Source: Sedimentisphaerales bacterium
Lineage (GTDB): Bacteria; Planctomycetota; Phycisphaerae; Sedimentisphaerales; Anaerobacaceae
Length of the DNA: 18,346 nucleotides
Assembly: GCA_016933985.1 (NCBI GenBank)
Contig: JAFGTU010000205.1
Span: 1 to 18,346, forward strand
Direction: 5' to 3'
Shown here: piece by piece, positions 1 to 6,889 of the stretch
How the letters are laid out: every line of letters starts with the position of its first letter
Numbering within the stretch: the first letter of the stretch is position 1
Program-made: the position numbers and the translations under genes
Notes under the pieces: generated by a model
Told to the model about the DNA's origin: nothing
What the model saw: the letters and a program-made list of their open reading frames with translations, nothing else
The model's database searches: none

Positions 1-48
1 CACAATGCTCGCAGATGCAGTCGGCCTTGTTGGGAACCGGTTTTTTTC

Positions 49-77
49 TTGACTTCAGGCCGGAATGCTGTTAAACT
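49..77 (+). promoter_or_regulatory. Candidate sigma-70-type promoter for the dockerin-like gene
   Basis: TTGACT at 49-54 and TAAACT at 72-77 are separated by 17 nt, matching the housekeeping consensus at 5/6 and 4/6 positions. It would drive the gene starting at 190 with a leader of about 105 nt. No other gene begins before 190 in the window. Confidence 0.4.
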
Positions 78-189
78 ACTATTCATACGAGTAGGCAGAA
101 CGATGATCAAGCAGACCCCCGATGTGCTCCGACGTGTTTATCACTACTGCGGGTCGATAGGCTGATGATACTGTTTGAGGAGAACACTG

Positions 190-933
190 ATGAAGAAGCT
201 GATAATGTTCGTTTCGTTGTTCTGCATTGTCTCGGTGGCGGCAGGAAAGGTCTCGACAAGAGTTTGCTTTACTGACAGCAATACGCCGCTTGTGCCTTTT
301 GACTCCAACCTCCCCAACGTTGAGTACCCGGACATTATGGTCGGAACCAAGCTCATGATCATCGTCGATTCCAATGTTGCGAAGTACTGGAGCGGCAGCC
401 TGACCATTGAGGGCGCCAATATGGATTACGGAGTCCTTTCGTGCAGGGATTGCAACGAGGCGATCCTTGATTGCGACGGTTCTGTATTGCCCGCGGCGGG
501 AGAGCGAGCCCAGGTAGAGCCCTGGGAGAATACGGGCGTCCGCGGGTACGACCTCTATACGGATTCAAGAAACATCACGCCGGGCGATTGGTTTGTAATT
601 GATTATGTCGCGACGAACATAGGCCTCTGCAATGTGGGTTTTTACGATCACAGTGTGAGTCCTTTCGAGCCGAGCCGCTACCTGACGTTTTCGCATGTTC
701 CGACGCGCGACTTCGACGGAGATACCGTAGTTAGTTTCGGCGACTGGGCCATACTTGCCCAGTACTGGTGCACGCCGTTCTGTAATGGCCCGGACTGGTG
801 CGAAGGAGCAGATATCGACAGGGACCACGATGTGGATTTTGGGGATCTAACGTTGTTTACGGATTATTGGCTCGAAAGGACCCAGCCTCCTTATGTGGAC
901 TACTGTGCCGGGTCATTTGCCGGTGTGGAATAA
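190..933 (+). CDS. Secreted protein with C-terminal dockerin-like repeat pair
   Basis: A 247-aa protein with a Sec signal peptide (residues 1-19, MKKL then a hydrophobic core ending VAAG). The ATG at 190 is preferred over the in-frame TTG at 175 because AGGAG at 178-182 lies 7 nt before it. Residues 20-170 form a probably beta-rich domain with a Cys cluster at 85-95. The segment around VGTKLMIIVD and GDWFVIDYV is reminiscent of cohesin-like domains, which is only a guess. Residues 174-193 and 208-227 are two Asp-rich EF-hand-like loops of dockerin type, each ending in YW, linked by a Cys-containing spacer (C194, C198, C204). In cellulosomes dockerins bind cohesins; in planctomycetes such C-terminal pairs are common and their partner is mostly unknown. 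Likely extracytoplasmic. Function not recognised. Confidence 0.82.
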   Translation: MKKLIMFVSLFCIVSVAAGKVSTRVCFTDSNTPLVPFDSNLPNVEYPDIMVGTKLMIIVDSNVAKYWSGSLTIEGANMDYGVLSCRDCNEAILDCDGSVLPAAGERAQVEPWENTGVRGYDLYTDSRNITPGDWFVIDYVATNIGLCNVGFYDHSVSPFEPSRYLTFSHVPTRDFDGDTVVSFGDWAILAQYWCTPFCNGPDWCEGADIDRDHDVDFGDLTLFTDYWLERTQPPYVDYCAGSFAGVE

Positions 934-1088
934 CTTCGCTTTTTTTTCGGGGAAACCACGCCGAACAATCAACATGTTTGGGCTGTGAAACGCCTAACAA
1001 GAGGTAGGCGTGTGTGCGTCTTGCCAATCAGGCAATTTCGCAGTGAAGATGCAATCAGTCTAGAGTAGTATTCGGTAAGGAGGTTGTT
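934..1088 (+). other. Intergenic spacer with two short hairpins
   Basis: CGCCTA (991-996) pairs with TAGGCG (1005-1010), and TTGCC (1021-1025) with GGCAA (1031-1035). Neither is followed by a T-run. A T8 run at 943-950 lacks a preceding stem. A strong ribosome binding site, TAAGGAGG at 1076-1083, sits 5 nt before the ATG at 1089. The hairpins could be weak transcription or processing signals; function is unknown. Confidence 0.25.
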
Positions 1089-2897
1089 ATGAAAACGACA
1101 TTTATCGCCCTCTCGCTCATTTTCCTCGGTTTTGTAAGTTGTCCGGCCATAGCAGATCGGCAGTTGGAGCGAACAGAGCTACTGCGGGTTTTTGAGGAAC
1201 TGACGAGCCAGCCGCGCAAGACGTGGATAGCTGCAGGCAGTATTGAGGCAATTCACGAGCAGTACAGCGCGCCCAAAACAACAGACGCCAACGAGATCGA
1301 CGAGCGAATCCGGGAGAAGATTCAAGAGTATCAAGCCGATCCGAACAAGCCGGAAGGGACCGAAAGTCTCCGGAAAATGAGGCTCGACGCCGTTCCATTC
1401 AATGTTCGCAGCAAGCTGGCGAACGAATTAACGATGAGTTCGACGGTTTTGGTGCGATTTGACGGAGAGAGATTCTATTGGGAGATCAATGTGAATTCTC
1501 GCAGAGATTCCATGGAACCAGGTAAAGAGTTATTCGGCAATTTCATGACGAGGCATTTCGATCTTAGCTGGAATGCCAGACGCATATTCGCCTGGGACGG
1601 AGAGAGATACACAACGTATTCGGCATCCGCGAAGCACGCGACGGTTGACCTGATTGGCGCGACTCCGCATTTTGTGAACGGGCCGTTAACTGCCGGCATA
1701 GTGCCATGGGGGTACGGCTATTGCACGTATGAGAAACTTGCAGCCGCCGAATCCTCTGCGGTCGAGACGCTTGTCAACGGCCAAACTCAGATAAACCTTG
1801 TGGTTATCCATTCCGACGGCGTGGAAATGACATTCGCTCTGGACCCGGAAAAGGATTATGCCGTCATATCCTCCTCGGTAACCGGACTTGGGAGCATAAT
1901 TCACTCCGGACAATTCTCAGGTTACCAGCTTGTCTCGGGCAAGTGGGCTCCCAGCACAATTCTTGCCGAGCGCTATGATGCCGCCACAAACAGGCTGTTG
2001 TCCAGCGATCTATGGACTTTCACCAATATCAGCGCTGATGTGCCGACCGGCGATAGCTTCAACGTTGAATTTGGGGCGGACACATCGGTGGAATACTTAT
2101 CCCCTGCTACAGATGGCCCCCTCATATATCACTCTTCGGAGCTGCTTGACTCGGATCTGCTGCTGGGCGAAAGATTGGCGGTCGCGGCCTCTGAAGGCAT
2201 TAAACCGCAGAACTGCGCTACGACAGCGATGGGATATGCGACTTCCCGCCTTGGCGAGCATGTGACAGATGAGCAACTGGCTCAGTTGATAGGCGATCCA
2301 AATCAGGGTACTACACTCGGCGACATGAAGGCTTTCGCGGAAGGGCTCGGTTTGTACTGTCGTGCTGTCAAGACGGATATTCAGACGCTGAAAATGCTGG
2401 GGGGCTGCCAGGTAATCCTCCACATGCCCGGAAAGAAGCACTTTGTTGTGCTGGGCGCGATTGGCAATGACTCTGTTTGGACCATAGACCTGACAGGCAA
2501 CACATTCCTTTGCCGCACGGATTTGAGCTTTTTCGGATTGGATTGGACGGAGGGCACAGCCCTTGTGATTTCCGATGAGCCTGTCGATTTGCCCGGTGAT
2601 TACACGGAGCTTGATGAAAGCCGGCTTGAGAGTATCGTTGGGGGTGAGGGCTATTCCTGCACGCGAGTGCTTCAGTTGCAATATTGGGTATATTGCATTA
2701 TGGGCCCGACCGGCTGTGAGGACTGGTACGAATTCCATCCGAAGCGGTTGGGGTGCCAAGCCGCCGCGAGCGGCACCTGCCCTGAATACTGGCTGGAGAG
2801 ATATCGAGAAGCGCCTTGTGTGGACAGTCCATACTATCCGGGAGAGATGTGCGAAATAGGGACGTGGGATCTTTACTATATGCGGGCGTGTAAGTAG
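1089..2897 (+). CDS. Exported C39-peptidase-like protein with internal GG motif and Cys-rich tail
   Basis: A 602-aa protein started by ATG with TAAGGAGG 5 nt upstream. A Sec signal occupies residues 1-22 (ends PAIA). Residues about 25-345 form a probable beta-sheet domain loosely similar to LolA/RseB folds (inference). Residues about 368-498 resemble a peptidase C39 domain: C376 in QNCATTAMGY, a GTTLGDM segment at 407-413, H451 in KKHFVVLG and D467 in TIDLTG give the Cys-His-Asp order of that papain-like family. The oxyanion Gln is not in the usual place, so activity is uncertain. Residues 508-519 (LDESRLESIVGG) match a double-glycine leader end, the site C39 enzymes cut in bacteriocin and peptide precursors. 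The 83 residues after it hold eight Cys (524, 536, 543, 556, 564, 577, 588, 601). Peptidase-like domain, site and possible product are thus in one exported chain. The pseudopilin gene follows 56 nt later. Confidence 0.8.
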   Translation: MKTTFIALSLIFLGFVSCPAIADRQLERTELLRVFEELTSQPRKTWIAAGSIEAIHEQYSAPKTTDANEIDERIREKIQEYQADPNKPEGTESLRKMRLDAVPFNVRSKLANELTMSSTVLVRFDGERFYWEINVNSRRDSMEPGKELFGNFMTRHFDLSWNARRIFAWDGERYTTYSASAKHATVDLIGATPHFVNGPLTAGIVPWGYGYCTYEKLAAAESSAVETLVNGQTQINLVVIHSDGVEMTFALDPEKDYAVISSSVTGLGSIIHSGQFSGYQLVSGKWAPSTILAERYDAATNRLLSSDLWTFTNISADVPTGDSFNVEFGADTSVEYLSPATDGPLIYHSSELLDSDLLLGERLAVAASEGIKPQNCATTAMGYATSRLGEHVTDEQLAQLIGDPNQGTTLGDMKAFAEGLGLYCRAVKTDIQTLKMLGGCQVILHMPGKKHFVVLGAIGNDSVWTIDLTGNTFLCRTDLSFFGLDWTEGTALVISDEPVDLPGDYTELDESRLESIVGGEGYSCTRVLQLQYWVYCIMGPTGCEDWYEFHPKRLGCQAAASGTCPEYWLERYREAPCVDSPYYPGEMCEIGTWDLYYMRACK

Positions 2898-2953
2898 CCG
2901 ACTTGCAGATGCTGTGTTGACTCATCGTCGTGGCGCCTGTAGAATAGGCCGTT

Positions 2954-3751
2954 ATGAAGCGCATGGGTTTCACACTTATCGAATTGCTTGTAGTCGTTTC
3001 CATAATTGCACTTCTTATGGCAATACTGGTTCCGGTGCTGGGGGCTTCAAAACAGCGAGCGAAAGCGCTTCTATGCGAGGCCAATATCAGGCAGTTGGCT
3101 TTTTCGCTGACTATGTATGCAAACGATTGCGAGACCTTCCCACATGCGCTTCATGAGACTTTTCTCGAACCGCCACCGGGCGGTTTTCCAGGGAATCCAA
3201 TGTACGACAGAATGGGATGGTGGTGGCTTAATTATATTACCGATTACTCCAAAAAAACCCACGATAGACCTTCAACTATTGTCTGTCCATCGAGAAAGAT
3301 AAAGAGTGGTATGCTGAAGAATGACGCATTGTGCGGCAACTACGGCGTTAACGTCTCCGTGTGCAAGGCATCCATCAGCTTGGCCGGTCGTGACGAATTT
3401 GCCGACAGACCTCTGCAAATTTCCGATATATCGCGTGCCGGAGAAACTCTTCTGATAGTTGACAGTGGTTACAGCATGATAACCTGGTGGCATGCAGCCG
3501 ATATTCCTCCTGTCTCTCTCGGTAGCACCATAGAGGACACAGCTTACATACCTGGCCTTGGAATCAACGTGGACAAAGACTTATGGCCCGGCCAGGAGCC
3601 GGATGCATTAGATGGACGTCATCCGAATAAGACAGTAAACGTGGGATTCGTCGATGGTCATGTAAGTCGTTCAGCGGCAGACACTCTATTAGTCAGAAGA
3701 AGCGGCGGCGATACCTACGAGAACAGGCATCCCCTCTGGACGCCAAGATGA
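2954..3751 (+). CDS. Type II secretion pseudopilin-like protein (prepilin-type N-terminus)
   Basis: A 265-aa protein beginning MKRMGFTLIELLVVVSIIAL, the class III prepilin signature: cleavage is expected between G5 and F6, with the Glu at mature position 5 (E10) and a single hydrophobic helix (6-28). The rest is a soluble domain ending in HPNK..NVGFVDGHV, the H-Xn-DG motif of the large planctomycete family of pseudopilin-like proteins, and a Trp-Thr-Pro terminus. These proteins are processed by a prepilin peptidase and inserted in the inner membrane; individual roles are mostly unknown. The gene starts 56 nt after the C39-like gene with only a weak AGG upstream, so co-transcription is likely. 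Its last 63 nt overlap the convergent anti-sigma gene. Confidence 0.88.
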   Translation: MKRMGFTLIELLVVVSIIALLMAILVPVLGASKQRAKALLCEANIRQLAFSLTMYANDCETFPHALHETFLEPPPGGFPGNPMYDRMGWWWLNYITDYSKKTHDRPSTIVCPSRKIKSGMLKNDALCGNYGVNVSVCKASISLAGRDEFADRPLQISDISRAGETLLIVDSGYSMITWWHAADIPPVSLGSTIEDTAYIPGLGINVDKDLWPGQEPDALDGRHPNKTVNVGFVDGHVSRSAADTLLVRRSGGDTYENRHPLWTPR

Positions 3752-5443
3752 GACATTCGGAAGTACCTCATCTACGTGTTCCTGCATTTGCTTGTCGGTG
3801 AGATATTCGACTGTCTTGACAAACTGTAGATGATATTCGCGGTCAATAGTCGATTTTCGGTAGAGCTCCACTTTCTGGGGAAGCCCCGTCCGGCTGTCCA
3901 CGAAGAACCGCCATTTCCTCGTTATGGTGGGGCCATTGGGAACCTCTTGAGTCCGGGTCAGGTCGTAGACTTCAATGCCTTCCGGAACGGTCGATAACTG
4001 GTCCCCATCTGCAGGGCCCCATTGGGAGCCTTGTGGGAGACGAGACAATTCTGTAAAAGGAATCAGGCCAAAGGAGCCGGCCATTTTCTTGTCGGTGTCG
4101 CTAATCATTTCAGGCGACATAGACTTAATCTCGGCTGAATCGCCACCCAATTGCCTAACTTTCATTTGTCCACTAAGAACATCCCGTAGGATTAACTCCT
4201 GCCCGGTCTTAATAAGGTAAAACCCAAGCCCTCTTGAGACCCACTGCTCCTGCACCGGCTCATTCCTGCCGGGGACAAAATGCGCAATATAAACATTTCG
4301 CACGTTTTGGAGCGCTTTGTTAATCTCGACGAGGGTAATTGCTTTAGCAGACGGCGTGGTAAAAAACAGACGAACGGCAATCAGGACCGCCGCCGCCACA
4401 ACTGCAATCTTGGCAAACCGCCTAAGGCGTGCCACCGGAACTGCCCGTTTAAGGCTTGCAGTAAAACCGGTCGCCAGGATCGGCTTCTTCGATTTCACTG
4501 GGGCGCCAAAACCTGCAACTTCTACCCTTATCGGGTAGCCTGCGTAGGGGTAATCAGCCGAGGCCGGCGATTGAGCCTCGGCAGCTTCATTCAAGTAGTA
4601 TGTTGTAACGACATCCGAATCGGCTCGTTCAACAATACCATACACGGTATTGTGCAACTGCTGCACTTTGGCCAGACACACAGGACAACTCCTCAAATGT
4701 GAGGCCAAGGGTTCGCGGAATTTGGCATATTGGGCAGCGGCAGGATCAATTCCATAAGGAACACAGGAGTCAAAAACATCGGGCGTTGAGACATCCTGAC
4801 AAAGAGATTCGCCTTCAACTCTCTCCTTATGAAGCAAGTCGTTACGAAGGCTTTCACGATATTCATACAAAGCCTGGCGGCAGTCATGGCATAAACTCAG
4901 ATGGTTGAGAGCTTCTGCGGTGGCTTTGCGAAAAACCATGAGGGCTGCCGGCAGGCCTGCAGCCTGAGCTTCGGAGCAACTCACGGGATCTTCGGCCGGA
5001 TTCTGAGCGAGTAACCGGCTAAGTCGGCCTAACTGTTTGCGGTTTAAGTTCATCGCCTTGATGGTCTTCAGGTCCTCAGAACACCGTTGGCATCTGTCAA
5101 GGTGGGCCGTTATGGGTGTTGGTGTTCTGACTTGCAAGACGGGATCCAACAAGGTTGGCAAAAACGGCTTGACGATTCGGCAAGTTACCGGTTTGCCGAT
5201 GTAGCCAAAGTGGAGTCTCAGCATTGCAGCAATGGCGGAGTGGGCCCGGCCTTGCTTCACATCAAGGTCATCGATCTGCGATAGTGCATATTTCAGTCTA
5301 TTAAGCTGCTCCTTACAGGTGTGGCAATTCTCAATATGGCGAACAATATCTTCAGGGATAGGCTCATCTGCCCTGCTAAAGATGAAATCATAATAGTGTG
5401 GCTCAGCCTCAAGACACAACGAATTAGGGTTGAGAGCAATCAT
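3689..5443 (-). CDS. Transmembrane anti-sigma factor with four tandem zinc-binding (ZAS-like) modules
   Basis: A 584-aa protein. The ATG at 5443 has AGAGGTGA just upstream and lies inside the sigma gene's last 20 nt, so translation is probably coupled. The cytoplasmic part carries four H-x3-C-x2-C motifs, each with an upstream Cys: C10/H36/C40/C43, C88/H114/C118/C121, C156/H181/C185/C188 and C215 (or C227)/H249/C253/C256. This is the zinc-binding pattern of ZAS anti-sigma domains, which normally occur once per protein and hold an ECF sigma factor inactive. A transmembrane helix spans about 344-360 (AKIAVVAAAVLIAVRLF). The C-terminal 220 residues would be periplasmic and look like a LolA/RseB-type beta domain, a likely sensor (inference). 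The 3' end overlaps the convergent pseudopilin gene by 63 bp. Confidence 0.85.
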   Translation of the reverse strand: MIALNPNSLCLEAEPHYYDFIFSRADEPIPEDIVRHIENCHTCKEQLNRLKYALSQIDDLDVKQGRAHSAIAAMLRLHFGYIGKPVTCRIVKPFLPTLLDPVLQVRTPTPITAHLDRCQRCSEDLKTIKAMNLNRKQLGRLSRLLAQNPAEDPVSCSEAQAAGLPAALMVFRKATAEALNHLSLCHDCRQALYEYRESLRNDLLHKERVEGESLCQDVSTPDVFDSCVPYGIDPAAAQYAKFREPLASHLRSCPVCLAKVQQLHNTVYGIVERADSDVVTTYYLNEAAEAQSPASADYPYAGYPIRVEVAGFGAPVKSKKPILATGFTASLKRAVPVARLRRFAKIAVVAAAVLIAVRLFFTTPSAKAITLVEINKALQNVRNVYIAHFVPGRNEPVQEQWVSRGLGFYLIKTGQELILRDVLSGQMKVRQLGGDSAEIKSMSPEMISDTDKKMAGSFGLIPFTELSRLPQGSQWGPADGDQLSTVPEGIEVYDLTRTQEVPNGPTITRKWRFFVDSRTGLPQKVELYRKSTIDREYHLQFVKTVEYLTDKQMQEHVDEVLPNVSSWRPEGMPVLVGIAAASSD

Positions 5444-5987
5444 TTTGGTCACCTCTTTCAACCATCAGGAGTTGGCGGATTTTCTTCATCCCTACAGAAA
5501 CATACCTACTAACGGATCTTCTTTTTATGTGCATTATATTGGCGATATCTTCTACGCTCATACCCTTGCCATACCGCAGAGCGACCGCCTGAGACTCGCA
5601 ATTTTTCAGTTGTCGCTCAATAACCTTCAAAACACTGCCAACCTCCTCCTCTGTAATTACGGCGTCTTCAACACCTATTGTGTTGATAGAATAATTGTAA
5701 TTTCCACTGTATTTGCCAATTAGCAACTCATATCGCCGCCTGCGACGAATAGAATCAACAATATCGTTTGTGATAGCCCGGTAGAGATAGCTCTTGACAT
5801 TCTTGGTATGCTTGGGCACGGGCTTGTGAACGAGGGCAAGGAAGAAATCCTGAAATATGTCATCGGCTTGGGTTTCATCCTTAACCTTTGAGGAGATGAC
5901 CGCGCGGATGAAACTGCCATAGTCGGCGAAGATCTTGGTGGCGGATTCCACATGCTTTCCGTGGTTGTCGGCGTCGGTGCTTGGCAA
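5424..5987 (-). CDS. ECF-type RNA polymerase sigma factor
   Basis: A 187-aa sigma-70 family protein with only regions 2 and 4. Region 2 spans about 22-87, including DDIFQDFFLAL and SYLYRAITNDIVDSIRRRRR (core binding and -10 recognition). Region 4 spans about 115-175, with the helix-turn-helix GMSVEDIANIMHIKRRSVSRYV for -35 recognition. The start is TTG at 5987: an in-frame TAA lies three codons upstream, no in-frame ATG is near, and GGAGG is 10 nt upstream. A GTG at codon 13 is the alternative. It overlaps the anti-sigma gene by 20 nt, the standard sigma/anti-sigma arrangement. It probably responds to an envelope signal relayed by the anti-sigma factor. Target genes cannot be told from the sequence. 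No convincing promoter was found in the AT-rich 5988-6090 stretch. Confidence 0.92.
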   Translation of the reverse strand: MPSTDADNHGKHVESATKIFADYGSFIRAVISSKVKDETQADDIFQDFFLALVHKPVPKHTKNVKSYLYRAITNDIVDSIRRRRRYELLIGKYSGNYNYSINTIGVEDAVITEEEVGSVLKVIERQLKNCESQAVALRYGKGMSVEDIANIMHIKRRSVSRYVSVGMKKIRQLLMVERGDQNDCSQP

Positions 5988-6125
5988 GGCCTTTTAGCCT
6001 CCGTTTGGAAGTGGTTCTCAAAGATCACAGAAAGTAAGAATCATAGTTATTTACGAATCAACATCTACGGGCTCTGGTTCGCCACTCAATCATAGGGGGA
6101 GAGGAGAGTCTCTGCAATCAAATTT

Positions 6126-6263
6126 GTGGCGAAACGTGGGCAGGTGTCGCTGGAGCATTTCCCGGCCCACGGTTTCAGAGCGGTCACATGGCGCTCACAA
6201 GAGAAACCCGGCGGCATCACCATCCCCTTTAAGGTTGCCTCGCCTGGTACCTGTTTTTTATGA
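6126..6263 (+). CDS. Possible 45-aa small ORF, first of an overlapping chain
   Basis: GTG at 6126 opens a 45-codon frame (MAKRGQVSLEHFPAHG...) ending in TGA at 6261-6263, which overlaps the next ORF's ATG at 6260 as ATGA. A purine-rich stretch GGGGGAGAGGAGAG lies at 6095-6108, but it is 17 or more nt from the GTG. The frame is open back to 6096 with no better start. No family was recognised. The support is the ATGA junction and protein-like composition only; it could equally be non-coding leader or a decayed gene. Confidence 0.22.
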   Translation: MAKRGQVSLEHFPAHGFRAVTWRSQEKPGGITIPFKVASPGTCFL

Positions 6264-6394
6264 CGGGGTCCCGGTTTTTCGATTTTTTGCAGGAAGAACT
6301 AATCAACAACGGGGTGCTGAGGTGCGCCTTCATAACGGTTGGTATATGCGTTATGGGCTATGAGGCGGGGCGTGAGGCCCTTAATTGCCAATGA
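6260..6394 (+). CDS. Possible 44-aa small ORF, second of the overlapping chain
   Basis: ATG at 6260 starts a 44-residue frame (MTGSRFFDFLQEELINNG...) ending in TGA at 6392-6394, which overlaps the ATG of the WYL-like gene at 6391 as ATGA. The middle (VLRCAFITVGICVMGY) is hydrophobic and might be a membrane segment. No good Shine-Dalgarno sequence lies upstream, consistent with coupling to the preceding frame if both are real. No family was recognised. It could be a regulatory leader ORF or chance. Confidence 0.33.
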   Translation: MTGSRFFDFLQEELINNGVLRCAFITVGICVMGYEAGREALNCQ

Positions 6395-6723
6395 GTTTGT
6401 GGAATCGGGCTTTGTCCAGAATTACAGTGATACACGAAGACCACAACAAGTTTGTACAAGCAGTCAAAGACAGAAAGAAAGTCATAGTCACTTACTACAG
6501 CGGCCAGTACCGCCTGAATTTGACGAAGCTGTGTGTTCCACTGCAATATAGTCGGTCCGACAGAAGGAACGATTCGGATTGCTATTACTTGTGGGATCCG
6601 GAGGGCGAAATAGGAAGTCGTGTGCTGGTTTTGCCGCCGTCCCGGGTTATGTACATGGAATTGAGTGACGACATTTTTGAACCAGATGAATACATCACCC
6701 CTGAGAAAGACTGTACGGCGTGA
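6391..6723 (+). CDS. WYL-like small protein of unknown function
   Basis: A 110-aa cytoplasmic protein with no signal peptide or membrane helix. Residues about 16-95 run AVKDRKKVIVTYYSG ... KLCVPLQY ... CYYLWDPEG ... SRVLVLPPSRVMYMEL. This order resembles the WYL ligand-sensing domain (a basic RRxVxLxY strand, a P-L-x-L segment, an aromatic YYLW strand, then an R-V strand), which usually sits behind a helix-turn-helix. Here it stands alone, with no DNA-binding part. The family assignment is by eye. The ATG at 6391 is chosen for its ATGA overlap with the preceding small ORF; a TTG two codons earlier (6385), 7 nt after GAGG, is the alternative. Confidence 0.68.
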   Translation: MSLWNRALSRITVIHEDHNKFVQAVKDRKKVIVTYYSGQYRLNLTKLCVPLQYSRSDRRNDSDCYYLWDPEGEIGSRVLVLPPSRVMYMELSDDIFEPDEYITPEKDCTA

Positions 6724-6889
6724 ACAGCAGGCTTTCTCTGCCGGCTTGTTGTTTCTGATAGTGGGGGGGGACAATAGGTGCGGTGAGCGCGGAATGATTT
6801 GGGGCCTGTCCTGTCGGCTCTGAGGGACGAACTTGCGCTCCCGGCTTGTTGGGCCATGAGCAGATTCATTTTTTTAGGCGTGGAGTTGC

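Noticed and set aside
943..950. T8 run after the first gene as a terminator
   Set aside because: No stable stem immediately precedes it.
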